64,000 bases of DNA, taken from positions 15,852,501 to 15,916,500 of the forward strand of contig NC_071347.1 in the NCBI RefSeq assembly GCF_027744825.2, written 5' to 3'. Position 1 is the stretch's first letter. Each line of letters opens with the position of its first letter. Positions 1 through 15,063 of the stretch are shown here, one piece after another. The notes beneath the pieces were generated by a model. It searched no databases and had not been told where the DNA came from. It worked only from the letters and a program-made list of their open reading frames with translations. The DNA comes from Synchiropus splendidus (Eukaryota; Chordata; Actinopteri; Syngnathiformes; Callionymidae). Position numbers and translations under genes: made by a program.

Positions 1-2450
1 TGAACTGTATAAAATGGCATCATATGTTTTTGACTCTTTACGCTCCTCGGAGGCAGACGTGACCGTGAGGTCCACTGTTGGCCAGATCTCAAGTCACAAC
101 TGCATTTATTTATGAGCCTCTTTTTCCAAGACGACAATTTTTTTTAAGTCAAGTTAAATGTATATCCAACGATCAATAAAAGAATTAAATATAATATTGA
201 AACTATGCGCCGTGGCAGGTACTAATACAGCGCTTGTTTAGTTCCATTCCAGATTTACATTTTGACATTGAGGAACACTGCATCAACGTCAGTGGCTCTT
301 CCTGTAGCACTGACAGGTGGCAAGCAGATCCAACGCAAAAAAACACAACACAATAGACATATCTTGTGGATTTGCTGTGGGAATAAGAGGATTGATGATC
401 TTAGAGACTTGGGAATAAGATGAAAACAACAGGCTGGTTGTAAGTGAACAAATTGGTTGCAAGGATAATTACAAAAGCGATTGCTATTGACAGCAGAAAC
501 CTAAACCTAGGACACAGTGAGGGTCACGTGATTCAGTTGTACCTATGTTTTCTACTATCTGGTACTTTGCTTTAACTGGTGTAGTCCAAACTGATAGCAG
601 AACACATTCGTCTTTTCGCCCGTGTAAATCCAGATCAACCAGGGGAACGCCACAGAAATAAAAATGACTTCAAAGTCATTCATTTTCTAGCAAACAGTGA
701 AAGTTATAATATTAAATATTTACTCTACTTTACAAAAAGAGCAGGACAGTTGGAAACTCCTGATACATAACATCTTCATCTGTACATCGGTACATCGGTA
801 GGTAATTTATTCAATACTTTAACGTTGAATTTTGAGCTTGCTTGGACGTCTCAAGGAGGCAGATCTCTCTTGATCGATATAAAGTTCATTGGAGGCTACA
901 CAGGTGGAAGTTTTTCCCAGAAGAAAAAGCGAGAACGAGAACTCTCGAGTTCAACCAACTAGAACTGACACTAACTGGGCAACATCAACCACAGAGGGTA
1001 TCATTGCAGCATAAAAAACAAGCAAAACACTTGCATGTACGTTCACGAGGGAACAGGAGGTATAACGGAAGTAGCGATGAAAACACGCCTTGTTGTTCCA
1101 CAGTAGTTCGACAGGTGTTACCATCTGCTGCAATTGTCATGAGTGTACACTGCCGTATGTGGGGGACATCTATGCATTAAATATTAAATATCTCACAAGA
1201 AAACAAATTTCACACCGCTTTGACCTGTTTTCATGTGTGCAGCAGGTGGTCAGAATAAATCTGTCATAAAGTATGAGAATACCCACGAAAACAGCAGGAC
1301 GCTGAGTGGTCGATTTTGACTTTGAACTGTTCAAGTTTTGCTATTTATTTTCTGATCTCCATGACTGGCCCATATCAAGGAGCAGGATTCTCCCCATGTC
1401 TGAAGCGTCTTCAGTCTGATTTCCTCACAGCAAGCAGTACTTGACCTGTGGCACGGCGGCGCTCCCTCTCCTCATGAGTACCAGCACGATCGACTACAAC
1501 ACTCTTCCTCCACCCAACACATTGGAATGAACAAGCGCCACACCTGACACCGCAGAAAGCCCAGCTGCCGTTGCTCGTTCATCATGTTGACTGGCAAGAT
1601 CAATTCACATTTGTGGAAACTTGACGGCCTCTCTGACAAAATGAGGGCTGCGTGGAGAACGCTCACAGATATATCAGCAAACCCAGCCATCGATGAGGCT
1701 TTGTCCCTCTCATTTGCAATTGCTGTCCAAACTCGTGCTGCAGTACCTTTTAGACAGCTAAGGGGGCAGTGTAGCTCTTTGCCAAAAAAACATTGCCTCT
1801 TATGTGAGATAAAATGATGGTTTTTGTAAAATCCATTCTTCATTAAGCTCCATACTGCCACTGAATTACTGGACGCATCTATCCATTTAAGTCTTTCTTT
1901 CAATGTACAGCTCACATTAAACCCAAATGACTCCTGCATGAAAGCAATGTGAAGGAGCCTTCAAGCTTCACCTCTCATTCCTCACATGAATTTCTGAACC
2001 GTTTTTTATGACAGTTTTTTCATTCAGATCCAAACTGTAAAAAGTACATTTCCTGAGCATCCTGAATGTCATCATGCCCACGTGCTGATGTTATGACAGC
2101 TTGTTAGGTTGTGCTTTGCAGAGGGGGCTGGAGCATTTGACAGAGCGAGGTGAAGTTTGTGTCTCCAGGCTCTGCCCTTGTTCCTTTCCCTCGCTGCTTT
2201 GTCAAGGAGACTTAATTCATCGTGATGAGCAATCATCTGCGGGGTTAAAGTCCGCCAAGTGCACTGACCTTTTCCGTTGGCCTTTGCTATTGAGCCGTCT
2301 TGAACCAATGGCACTGAACTCAACCTCTGTGTGATGTTTTGATTCGTCGAGCTCAACAGATTGTAACTTAACCGTGAATTAAAGAGAAGTGAGAGCTGGC
2401 ATGAAAAAAGCTGTCAGCTCTCTTAAATGCAGCACTACTGAACGGTCTGA
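1..2450. other. Unassigned AT-rich non-coding DNA
   Basis: No exon, RNA gene or recognisable mobile element seen. Open frames here (for example 842-1180 + and 1472-1939 -) have no recognisable domain, overlap frames on the other strand and are of chance size. A short tandem of TACATCGG lies near 782-799. Confidence 0.6.
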
Positions 2451-2698
2451 AGTACATACGAGCAGATGAGGTTCCGTGACACAGTATTCAAGGGTCGATG
2501 AGGTTTCATGAAACACTGTCCTGAATTTCAGAGGCCACCGGATGTCGCTGTCTGCTGTAAAATGTTTGGACTTGAATAACTAATTCTATGAAACCTCGCA
2601 TTTCTAAGCCAAGATCACCGTCTAGTGGCCTCTGAAAAGTCATTCAAGTTTCATCAACCCTGCAATGCTGTTTCATGATACCTCATCCATCCATCACT
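2451..2698 (-). mobile_element. hAT-like foldback MITE, copy A
   Basis: The right end reads CTGTTTCATGATACCTCAT followed by CCATCACT, the reverse complement of the family's left end, so the copy is in reverse orientation. Both arms keep the internal GGCCAC...GGC box: left arm about 2533-2550 (GGCCACCGGATGTCGCTG) and right arm about 2615-2632 (reads AGGCCACTAGACGGTGA on the minus strand). The two arms are inverted repeats of each other. No convincing target-site duplication is visible. Family identity comes from comparison with the other copies in this window. Confidence 0.75.
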
Positions 2699-2705
2699 AA
2701 TAAAC

Positions 2706-2994
2706 AGTAGCGATGGGCTGTTGAGGTTTGCGTGTCCTCATTTTTAGAGGCCACTTGTTGGTGCTCCTTTCTCTACAATATTTGACTTTCTGAAAAACAA
2801 CGTGTCACTTCATGAAGCCTTATGAGATCTCATGAAACACCGTCTTTGTCTTCAGCAGCCCTAAATTTCACTTCCGGCTCCATCAGCTTTAGCTTTTTTA
2901 GCAAGGTTTTCAGTGAAGCCATATGTTATTTTTAAACCAATCGGGCCACCTGCTGAGCTCTGAAACGGCTGCACTGTTTCATGAAACCGTCCCA
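2706..2994. mobile_element. Degenerate hAT-like MITE pair, copies B and B2
   Basis: A diverged element starts AGTAGCGATGGGCTGTTGAGG and contains GAGGCCACTTGTTGGTGCTC. It breaks near 2825 at CTTCATGAAGCCTTATGAG. A second diverged element follows directly and ends GCACTGTTTCATGAAACCGTC near 2990. With copy A this gives three elements head to tail within about 550 bp. Boundaries are approximate. Confidence 0.55.
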
Positions 2995-5225
<2,231 letters not shown>

Positions 5226-5233
5226 TATATATC

Positions 5234-5241
<8 letters not shown>

Positions 5242-5266
<25 letters not shown>

Positions 5267-5270
5267 GTAC

Positions 5271-5320
<50 letters not shown>
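5242..5320. repeat. Compound (TA)n-(AG)n microsatellite
   Basis: A TA run (about 5242-5266) is followed by an AG run (about 5270-5320) with one CG interruption. It lies just beyond the right end of the Tc1/mariner-like copy 1, separated by a short TG-rich stretch. Confidence 0.95.
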
Positions 5321-5322
<2 letters not shown>

Positions 5323-6375
5323 AGTCTTGATGAAGGCCTTTGCCTTTTGCCAAATACGTGCCAAATAAAATGAATATTGAGTTCTGGCTCTCAACTGGTT
5401 TCCAGAGTTCTTGCCAGAAGGACGTTTATTGCCTGCAGTTTAAAAGCAATTCAAAAAAATCCAATAGCACCAGATCAAATCCAAATCTCACTTCCACATC
5501 ATTATGCATATGAAAAACAAACCGTGAAAACAAATAGTCTTTGTACTGTGAAGTGCTGGTTTTTTCAATTAGCTTAATTTAGCAATATCATGTTCATGTC
5601 AACAAAATACATGAAAAAGCTTTTTTTTACATGACATTCAAGCAGAATCGTCCAATCAAAATTATTATGAAAAAACATTATTATATATTATATTATATAA
5701 ATATTTTCCTCTCATTCTGCTTCTGTTTCATGACAAAGTGCCTCTATTTTTGTGAATATTTTGGGTGCTGTGTGAGTTCTACTTCAGTCCACTACTCTCT
5801 GGAAGGTCCTTTACTTCTGTCAGCTACTTTGACGCAAGAAGGAGCCGGAGAGCTGCTTATGTTTAGTAACACTAATTCACTTCACTAGCTTACATGTGGA
5901 AGAAAGTCATATTCTTTCCAATTACATGAAATTACATTGAATTTTATGCTCTTTAGTTAGAGCGCCATCAGTGGAGGCCTTCATCTACTTGACACCACAT
6001 TAAACGATCCCGCTGCTGATGCGCTGGTTGTCTTCGTCCGTTGAAGTGTTTTGTGTTTTAGCTCCACACAGTGTGATTTATGCAGGAAAGCTGAGGGAGA
6101 ATTTGCTGACATGCTTCTCCATTTTCAGTTTGTATTGACTGCTACACAAACGCCACAAATCTGAAAAGTGTTGAATAATTTCCTGAAGCGTGTCTGGTAT
6201 GTACTAGTTTTGCAAAGGAACAAATATTTGATACTTCTCTTTCACATGACTTCGCACAACATGACGCAGCATGTCGTATCACTGGAAGATAAGTGTTGCT
6301 TGGTGAAACTGGTGGCGCTTGAAATGCCACACAGCCGTCGTCCTGGGTGGTTTAGGGGTAAAGTTTAATGATTTT
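5321..6375. other. Unassigned AT-rich DNA with one isolated CTCF-like motif
   Basis: No gene seen. The stretch 5660-5705 is almost pure A/T. At about 5958-5980 the minus strand reads GGCCTCCACTGATGGCGCTC, close to the CTCF core CCACYAG(R)KGGCRC. I cannot show flanking MITE arms, so it may be a remnant or an independent site. Confidence 0.45.
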
Positions 6376-6586
6376 AATGTTGGGTAGATGAAGTATCATG
6401 AAAAATATCGCAGAGTCGATCGCACAATAATTTTCAGGGGCCACTACATGGCACTCTTGGTTTATAAATGATGTGAAGTTTCATGGCATTCGTTGTTCGA
6501 GTCCAAACATTTCACTGCAGACGGTGCCATCTGGTGGCCTCTGAAAAGCAGCAGCCTGTTTCATGAAACCTCATGTGCCCATCACT
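6376..6586 (+). mobile_element. hAT-like foldback MITE, copy C
   Basis: Left end TGGGTAGATGAAGTATCATG, right end CTGTTTCATGAAACCTCATG followed by CCCATCACT. The left arm has GGGGCCACTACATGGCACTC (about 6437-6456). The right arm reads AGGCCACCAGATGGCACCGT on the minus strand (6521-6540). The two CTCF-like motifs therefore face each other. No clear 8-bp target duplication. Confidence 0.85.
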
Positions 6587-8116
6587 ACTGTAGTCCGCCA
6601 CTTTCACTCACTTCTTGAATCACTGGATGTTTATTGATTTTATTGTATGCTGTGTCATATTTTGGTTCAGTCATGTGGCATGTAGGAATGTGCTGTCTTA
6701 GTGCTTCTCTTACGGCCCAAAAACATAGAAGCAACTCTAGTATAAGCACAACATTAATAAAGTAAAAAAAAAAAAAAAAACAAGTACTGAATTAATTTAA
6801 TTTTGTAGCAACTGTTCATGTGATCATTACATGTAATTACAGATTATTACACCTTGATGTGCATAATTGAGGAAATATTCTACAACCTCACACAAGCAAC
6901 ACACATAGCGTCGGTTGGTTTTCTTACCTGTGAGCAATAGCTGACTGATGCCATTTTGTCAGTGCTGAAGGTGTCAATCTTGCTCACTACAGGTTTTTAC
7001 CAGTGCAAAACAAAACAAAAAAGACAACCACGCATACGCTTAGACGGCCGACTGTGAACACTAAAGGTCTCCAACATATTTTCAAAGAAAACTATCTTAG
7101 CCCACACATCTCTCCCTAAAGCAACGAGTGTCCTCTACTTGTTTTTATGACAGTTGGAGGGAATGTGAGAGGCATAATCGTGTTCAGTGTGCTATTTCGT
7201 TCAAGCTCGGGTGAGTAAGAATTTAGAGCTATTGCCAGAGACTGTGCTCCGAAATTCATAAACGGATGCCAGTTTTGGATAGATGAGGCCACCACTCTCA
7301 ATTTAACTGTCCTCTCTTTAATCTCCAATGCAAAAGGAAAATGGCCATCAGTCATAGTTTGATGTTGATTCTTGAACGCACACATGCATGAAATGTGCTT
7401 TGGTTTCTCACTAACTTGTGTTTCATAGTGTAACCGCGGCGCCAATGGATTTGCAAAACACAATTTAAATACGAAATGCATTCAAGCAAGTAAAGAAAAC
7501 TATTGGCATCTATTTTGCAGCACATGCAGCTGAAGATGCTAATTTTGTCCCAATCCACTCCATTGGAAATAATTTTGCAGCTAATTTAATCCTTGCCCTT
7601 GCGTCCTCCTCTGAGAAGCAGGCACAAGGCAGCCGACACGATGTTACGCCCTTTTTGCGTGCACATCACATTGCATTCATTAGGTCATAGGAATTGATAC
7701 CTCTAAGCAAAGAGTACTCAAAAATGTAGGGCATACCGGATCCACATCAAGTGGGATGAGTGTTGAAAACTAAATAAAATATCAGTGCTAAGATCCACTT
7801 AACAGTTTCATAGTCTCCAATAGTGTGTTGACGAATGAATGTGCTCAAAAAGCAAATATTCCTCATCATTTTATTTTGTTTTGCCAACTTTAATATGAAG
7901 TGACGACAGAACCTGGGAATCCAATAATAAAAGTGATATTTCCAAAATTCCAAAAGTACAAATGCGCTTCGAACGGGTGATCATTGAAGGTGGTTTTGTG
8001 ACTCTCCTGCGAGTCTCTGCTACAGAAAAATGGACTCTCAGGACCTGTCAGTGCCGTGATAATGATACATGTATATCAGTTTTGAAAGACGTCCGTTCCG
8101 TGACAAACTAGTGACT
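6587..8116. other. Unassigned non-coding DNA
   Basis: No gene or repeat family recognised. An A-tract lies near 6763-6780. The minus-strand frames at 7116-7558 are short, carry no recognisable domain and are treated as chance. Confidence 0.6.
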
Positions 8117-8327
8117 ACTGGTGGGTAGATAAGGTATCATGAAACACTATTGGACGGTTGATGAAACAGTGTTGTCAGAGGCCGCCAGATGCCGCTGTTG
8201 GTTTGGAAATGATGTGAGGCTTTGTTGAATTAGATGTTCAAGTCCAAACTGTTTCCAGCAGGCACTTCCATCTGGTGGCCTCTAAAAATCAGGACACTGT
8301 TTCATGAAGCCTCATCGACCCATCACG
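8117..8327 (+). mobile_element. hAT-like foldback MITE, copy D
   Basis: Left end GGTGGGTAGATAAGGTATCA, right end GACACTGTTTCATGAAGCCT then ATCGACCCATCAC. Internal boxes: left GAGGCCGCCAGATGCCGCTG (about 8178-8197); right reads GAGGCCACCAGATGGAAGTG on the minus strand (about 8263-8282). Slightly eroded relative to the best copies at the CTCF-like core. Confidence 0.85.
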
Positions 8328-10344
8328 ACTAGCTACGTTCCCTCCTGTCTCACGTAATTGCAGACGTATTCTGTCCGGGGTCTTTCTTGGGTCACTCTCT
8401 GTTGCTCATACCCAAAACCCAACAAGGAAGCAATTGATCAAGGAGCCTCACCTGGCCTCTCTCATTACGCACACGCTCAAATCGCAGTTGAGGGAGCTTC
8501 CTAGTGAGTCTCTAATGTCTCAGACAGGATCCATCAGTCATGCCTTGTAGTATCTGGTCCTCAGACACTACAAGTGTTCAGGGACAATTGGATGGAAAAA
8601 CAGAAGTGCATCATCTGCAAAAAGCGGAAACCACTTCATCTGGTCCAGAGTGACTTGACGTCTCCCTGCCAATGTTCTTTTTTTTTGCATTCTGTTCATA
8701 GAATAGTTTTGTTTGGAGCAATCTTTAGTCTTTAGAATTAGAACCAGTAGATACTTCTGAGATGCAAAGCTGGTGGATTTATGCCTCTTAACCTTATTGG
8801 AGCTTCTTTCATTGGCTATTGAACGAGACATTTTTATATTCAATATGACATGTTGACATGTGTTGCTGTTACCACCTGATATGTAGATCTAATGAGACAC
8901 AAAGAAGACATAATAATGACGTAACTCCGTCCTCCAGTTACAACATATTTAACAGCCTCACTGACGCTCTCCCTCTTTTGTGCAAGAGGTACATCATCAA
9001 TACTTCTTCTACAGTCGGCATGTTTGTTTTGGCGTTTGATGTTGTCTTATCTTTGAGTCTGGGCTGCTCCCCCTGGTGAATATATTGGTGAACAGCAATA
9101 CCAACGCAAAGAAAGCATGGACTCATGTGATCAGTGACGCTAACAGAAACGGACGGGTACAATTTCATACGCAAAGAGGTGACCTCAAATAGACAGATAT
9201 ACAGCTACATAGTTCCCTATTTCATTGCAAGAAACTCGGTTGACAGAAAGACATACTATGGAATGAAACTAATATTGGGCGACTTGCCGCACCTTGAATA
9301 CGTAATGAGCGGAAAAAATGGTGATGATGTCCTTTTGAACAGAGAGCAAATTGCCTTGTGTAGTTTCTCCGCTATTTCGTGCCTTTTCAAACACTCTTTT
9401 CTTCTCATGCCAGGGAGTGTCATGATACGATTAGAAATCTATTGACTTCAAGGCACGGATTATTTTCCATTCCCTTTATTTGCTTCCACTCAGCCTCCTT
9501 TAGAGTCAAACGGGTCACTCCTGTGCACATCTCTGTGAATACCATTATGCAACCGCCTTTAGCTCGCTCATTCCTCTCTTTGTGTTGATCAAACTTTATT
9601 ATACGAAGCCAAGACTTTCTGATCACAGAGTTGAGCTGGACTTGTTGAGAGAGATTAAAGGTATTCTTGGCCGGCTATTTCATCCACACACTCATTTGTG
9701 GGTCTGTGCATGCAAGTGTGGAGAGATGATAATTGTGTTAGCGGCAGCGCTGGACATATCCTGCCTGCTAATGTTGTTCCCTGACCATTTTGCTGCTTTT
9801 GCATGTTCATTATTACTGGAATTATTCGGTTAGTGTGTATTGGAGGCATGGGTAAATGAATTAGGCAGGAGCGTGCTCTTGAGTGGGAGTGGATGTAGGG
9901 TTGTGGCGCAGTCTCTAAACCTTTTAATGAGGGAGAAATTTTGCTGAAGACAGGGCTCTCTTAATGGAATTTCAGCATGATTAGAGGATAGCAGACACAT
10001 GTGGAGAGTCCTTGTCCTTAGAAGCCTCTCATTCGCTATAGTTATCATTGATGCTCTGTCACTGACTCTCAGCCTCTGTTTGCTTCTAACCTTAGTGAAA
10101 ACAAACATGATCTGACTCTTACCGCGTTTTGAACCTTTGCATTTTGGTTGTCCTTTCACCTACAAAGTACAGTTTATTTTAAAATGAATCAACAAAATTC
10201 AAATAAAGAACTTGTTTAATGAGGGAGTAGGGGAGTAATTTTTTTTTTTCCTTTTACTGCAAAAAGAGGTTGAAGTGGCTTAATGTGTGGCAGGTGAGGT
10301 TTTTTTTTTTCTCTTATGAAAGAACATGTTATTATTGTAGAGCG
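8328..10344. other. Unassigned non-coding DNA
   Basis: No exon, RNA gene or repeat family recognised across this 2 kb. Open frames around 8858-9833 overlap on both strands and show no domain. Poly-T tracts lie near 10240 and 10300. Confidence 0.6.
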
Positions 10345-10680
10345 GCGTGAGGGACAGTGTGGAGGTCGGAACCCAAGTGTTGATGTTGAAAAGACAACCA
10401 GAACAAGTGGCACTCACGAACTAACCATCCAGAAGTACTAATCACAATTCAAATCATGAGGAGCCCAGTTGAAACACAGGCAAAGGTCGGTACTTTCACA
10501 CGATTGACACCAACAAAAACACTCAATAAAAAAACACAATAGAGTCCAAGGATGCTACAAGTTATGCAGAAGCCTTCACCAGTCAGAGACTGGCACAGTC
10601 TGACATTCGAACCTGGGATAAAGAGGTGCAGTCGTGGTCCTGTCATGGAACGTGCGGCTCTTCAAAGTGGGTGCTACTGT
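10345..10680 (-). other. Possible decayed LTR, distantly like the 44.5 kb solo LTR
   Basis: The stretch near 10357-10390 (GTGGAGGTCGGAACCCAAGTG) resembles the reverse complement of the end of the solo LTR at 45.05 kb, where the complement reads GTGGAGTGGGACCCAAGTG. The similarity fades beyond about 40 bp and I cannot define ends or target duplications. This is a weak call. Confidence 0.25.
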
Positions 10681-10703
10681 AAGTGCCACAGTTCATTGTA
10701 GAT

Positions 10704-10790
10704 ATGGCCCAGCTGTGCTGGTGCTCTTGGTTTAGAAATGATGTGAGGTCTCATGAAACGCTGTTTCATGAAATCTCATCTACCCATCAC
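10704..10790 (+). mobile_element. Internally deleted hAT-like MITE, copy E
   Basis: GCTCTTGGTTTAGAAATGAT joins directly to GAGGTCTCATGAAACGC and then CTGTTTCATG with the right end ATCTACCCATCAC. The right-arm CTCF-like box and the left TIR are missing, so this is a deletion derivative of the family. Confidence 0.7.
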
Positions 10791-11074
10791 CAGCAGATAC
10801 CATTTTCAGGGCTTTGTCACACCGATTTTCTTCTCTCAACTTGTAACGGTGCAACATTTTAATTTAAATTTTAAGTTGGACAGTTGGTCTTGTATGAGTG
10901 ACAGCGTGGTGGTCGTGACTCCCTGCATGCCAATGGTGGCCTGTTTGTTTTACCACAGTGGTAAATGTTTTAGTGAGGATGGTCAAAAACGCTGACGTCT
11001 ATTTCATTTAATGTCCTGCAGTCTACTCATGTTGTTATCCTACTTGATCATCTTTTATATACTAACACTTAGTA

Positions 11075-11473
11075 ACATAAATTCCGAACTTTAGAGCGCA
11101 CCGGAGTATTAGCTGCACACACTATAAGCCGTCGGTGCAGTTGTGCTGTCTGCATCCAGCTTTTAACAAAAGAAAAGCAGCATCAAAACTTCACTCATGA
11201 AACAAACTCGAGTCATGCTATAAATATAATTAAACTCACATCTTTTATTTACAATGAAACACTCAAAATGTGCTGTTTGGATGTATCCAAAGTTTTACCT
11301 CAGTCGGTCTCTACTGCCTGTGATTTTATTGGTTTGATGTGACGAGTCACAGAATTTTGGCAGGAAGAAGCTTGTTTGACGTCAAAATCCATATCTTAGG
11401 TTCAAAGTTGTATAAACCGCAGGGTTCGGACCGCCAGAAAAAAGCAGGCTTGTAGTCCGGAATGTACAGTATT
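11075..11473. mobile_element. Foldback non-autonomous DNA transposon (ATTCCGgACT ends)
   Basis: Left end ATAAATTCCGAACTTTAGAGC. The right end, read on the minus strand, is ACTGTACATTCCGGACTACA. These are imperfect inverted ends about 400 bp apart, with an internal ATAAGCCG / ATAAACCGC motif near both ends. A diverged relative lies at about 49165-49500. No transposase frame. The superfamily is unassigned. Confidence 0.5.
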
Positions 11474-11866
11474 TTGGTGACACAACCTGTCTTGTCAGCA
11501 ACCTGACTTTAGAGACATGAGTGTTTTAAACGTCACTTACAAGTGAATGAGAACTGATTCATAGTTGTTGTCATTCTCATATGCAAATTGCCATGGCTGC
11601 CTTCATGCATCATTTTAACTCCCAGCCATAAGATTTCAAATGATCTGTGTGCTCATCAAGATACGGCTCCCGTCAAAGCCTCATAAATTTGATCTTTTCC
11701 CAACGTCTGCTGGAAACTGGCAAGACTGGTCCGAATTGGTGTAACACTTTTGCCAAGATTTTTTTTTTTTTTTTTATAGTAAACAGTGTGAGGGTTTGAG
11801 TTGAGTGAAACATAAATTGATCTTAACCGCGAGCGAGTGAGACCGTGACATGTACTTTCAACAGAT

Positions 11867-11897
<31 letters not shown>

Positions 11898-12162
11898 GCA
11901 CACACACACACAAATGTATTTTGATTTAGGCAGATTTGGTCGAATGATATCAAGCCAACAAGTTTCAGAGCCTCCCGAGACTTCTGCCCCTGAAAAAAAA
12001 AAACGTGTTTTCACACTCGAAGTAGAAGAAGAAATCTAAATAATTCTTGCGATTTCACCATACGAAAAAGCATTTTTGTTTTTCCCCTTCTTCAAATCTT
12101 GTCATTTATTGACTGAGCAGAGGTCAAATCCATGTCCAGAATAGAAACATAAGCGCAAATAC
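11474..12162. other. Unassigned DNA with a CA microsatellite
   Basis: Apart from a (CA)n array at 11867-11912 with two CG interruptions and a poly-T run near 11759-11775, nothing recognisable. Confidence 0.65.
11867..11912. repeat. (CA)n microsatellite
   Basis: A 46-bp CA array interrupted by CACGCACG near its middle. Flanking DNA is unique within the window. Confidence 0.95.
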
Positions 12163-12271
12163 AAAGGTTCAGATTCTGACTCAGAGGCACAAAGGTCAAT
12201 GATACCAAATTGATGGTGAAAAAAACAGGCATTTGTATTCTGAGAGAGGGCAAGGAGGTCACAGTAACCTG
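12163..12271. repeat. 108-bp interspersed repeat, copy 1
   Basis: The segment from AAGGTTCAGATTCTGACTCA to GGAGGTCACAGTAACCTG recurs at about 14955-15063 in the same orientation, with a handful of mismatches plus small differences in an A-run. Similarity stops sharply on both sides. Family unknown. Confidence 0.8.
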
Positions 12272-14954
12272 TAACCTGGTGATCAAGACATAAAAATACT
12301 AGATGACAAGATGCAGGCCAAGTGGATAATTTGGCAAGGGCAAAGAAGAAAACTGTTTATACGTTGTGATGAGTGGTTGTGAAGGTGAATGACACGCCGG
12401 CCAGAAGGAGGTGAAAAGATAAAGATCATAATACGAGGAAAAAACCTCTACACGTGTGTTTGACTGACAGTTTTCCTCCAGACTTAAATTCAATAGAATT
12501 ACCAGGAAAGATTTACTGTATACATGGAAAGATCTCTGACTAGCAGATCCCGATCTTGTGCCGGTCCCAGATAATGGCGTGAACTTTTATCATCACCGGT
12601 ATATGAGCATTAAAAATATTTTGTGTGATCACTAATCTGCATTTTCAAGTTTAAATGGATTCAAACCCAGCTACATCCTGCAGCAGGAGACAAAGAGCCT
12701 GCAATACTTGACCCGATCAGTGTTGAAACACAAGGTGTTCAATTCCGTTTTGTGTGGAATTGTTTCTCGCTTGGCATCTGGCGATGAATCTCTGCACATG
12801 AGCCAAAACAGTTTTTACTCTTAATGCAGGAAAGCTTAAGTGAAAAAGCTGAAATTAAAGTGAGAAAAAAAAAAACAAAAACCCATTGTACTATGGTAAA
12901 TTCAAGTTGAGACTCACTTGTTGTTGTTTTATTGTCCTCAAAAATCTCACAATAAAACCTCCTAAATTTACCATCCCAAGTAAATATATTGTTCATGGAT
13001 AAATATGTTGTTCATGAAGACAGGAAGCTGCAGCCATGTTCTACCGTATCTTCCCTCTTCATGAAAATTAACAGCCGACAGTATCATAGCCTTAAACCAC
13101 ACAGATATTTGTCCTGAATCTGAGCTAAATAAATATAGAAATAAATAGCACTGACCTTTATTTACTTACCGCTTGCTGAGCGAGTATGGAGCCAGAAAAA
13201 GGTTTGTAATACAAAAACATGAAAATACATAAATAAATGTATCAAAAAAACCAAACCAAAAAAAAAACAAACAAAAAAAGACTGACATAGTTTACGGTTC
13301 TCAAATTCAAGTAAATGCACCGCCAAATGTCAAACAAATGATTTGTGAGTCCAACAGGCTCCGAAGATGCTCCAAATGCTTCTGTGATTTATATTTTTCA
13401 TTGGTTAACACAGTCTGATCAGGATTCAGGATTTGAGTCAGGATTGTGGGCTCATGTTAGATGGATGGATGGACGAGAGATAGATCTTTTTAACAATAGG
13501 AAAAAAAATAATTTACAATTGGAGCTGTTTAAGTTTGCAACTTTATGATAAAGGACCAACCTTTTATTTAGTGTTTAGGTCATTATTACTTTTATTTTAC
13601 TAAATGTTGAAGACATTTATGTACTTATAAACAATTTGTTGTCTTCATTTACTTGACTCCTAAACAAAAAATAGAGTTAAATATTGAAGCCATCTGGACA
13701 GATCAAGTGAACTGACCAAGTTATGTATCCCTGCTTTAAAAGTCTATAAACCGATGAAGAGTTTCTTCTCAGATTGTGTGTTGAAGACCTCGCAGATTCC
13801 TTCCAGCTCACTTTAATCTGCTGTTTAGTTCACTGCAGAATCTCTAATCCAAATTAATGAGCTTTTTTTTTTCAATTGCGAGCCTCTTAATGCCGATAAA
13901 GAGTCTAAAGATTTTTTTTTTTGTAGAAATCTATTATCTATTGTGATAAGTGTGTATTCATGAAAGAACCGATATCATTTAGGGCCAAGCAAAAGTTTTT
14001 CATCGAGTGTGTGGCAAAAAGGCTCATTGTGCGTGAGAACGTGGTGATGTTGCGCTCGCTGTCGTTTTTTTTGTCCGATTCACAATTCATCCTGTTGTCT
14101 GCTTCCTGCCGGTGGGTCAGAACTAAATTGTCTGTCAAAAGTTGTTCAGCTTTGCCACACGCCCCGAGGTCCTTCCACCCAAACATTCAGTCTTGTGAAA
14201 AGAAGCAGCTCTAATGGTGCGGTATTGTAACATGCACTTCATCACTTCTGCTGTGATCTACTTGTGCGCCTTTTATCTGGGAACGTATTCAAATGTTGCT
14301 CATGATCATAGGCCCTCGACCCCCAGGGAAAACATGATTAATGCCAGTGCATCACTACTTTTTTTAAACGTGAGAATGCTCATTATGGATCATCTGGGGT
14401 TACATCCATCAATGTGCGATGGATTAAAGCAACACTATGGATTATTAGATCCCGCTACAGTCGCTGGGCTTCATTATTTTCCAATCACTATTGCAAATAC
14501 GCTCTGAGTTATAAGAACGGACAAGAGCCCGGCTGATCCTGATAATAGATGGAGGCAGACCACACTTGTGTTACCTGCTAAAATCATAACAGATTATTTG
14601 AGGGATTTTCTCCACGTCAGTTTGATAATCTAACACCTTGGAAAACCAGATAATCCGACGAAGATTTTGAAACCTGTTTGCATTTATAGTCCAGCAGCAG
14701 TCAATCGACAAACATCGCTTTCATATTCCGTACCATACATATCAAAATGTCATTCCCATTTTAGCCTCTTTAGGCCTGAGCTGTTTGTAGGCAACTGTTG
14801 CCTGCTCACTCTGCCCAACTGCTCCTAGTGGACACAATACACTTAACCTGGATAACCTTGACCCCAGCATTTGGATCAGTCCATGCTCATGCTCATGCAC
14901 ACAGTGGATGAGCATTGGTCAATCCATGTCAGAGATATAAACAAGACTGCAACG
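12272..14954. other. Unassigned non-coding DNA
   Basis: No gene recognised. Small items: a short direct repeat around TATTGTTCATG near 12985-13018, A-rich DNA near 13240-13280, GATGGATGGATGGA near 13460-13473. Frames at 13938-14507 overlap on opposite strands and match nothing I know. Confidence 0.6.
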
Positions 14955-15063
14955 CAAGGTTCAGATTCTGACTCAGAGGCACGAAGGTCAATGATACCAA
15001 ATTGATGCTAAAAAAAAAGGCACTTGTATTCTGAGAGAGGGCAAGGAGGTCACAGTAACCTGG
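14955..15063. repeat. 108-bp interspersed repeat, copy 2
   Basis: Partner of the segment at 12163-12271, same orientation, about 2.8 kb apart. After the shared end GTCACAGTAACCTG the two flanks are unrelated. No terminal repeats are visible, so I cannot tell transposition from local duplication. Confidence 0.8.

Noticed and set aside
10590..10640. tRNA-like B box on the minus strand (CCCAGGTTCGAATGTC)
   Set aside because: No A box or cloverleaf could be fitted around it.
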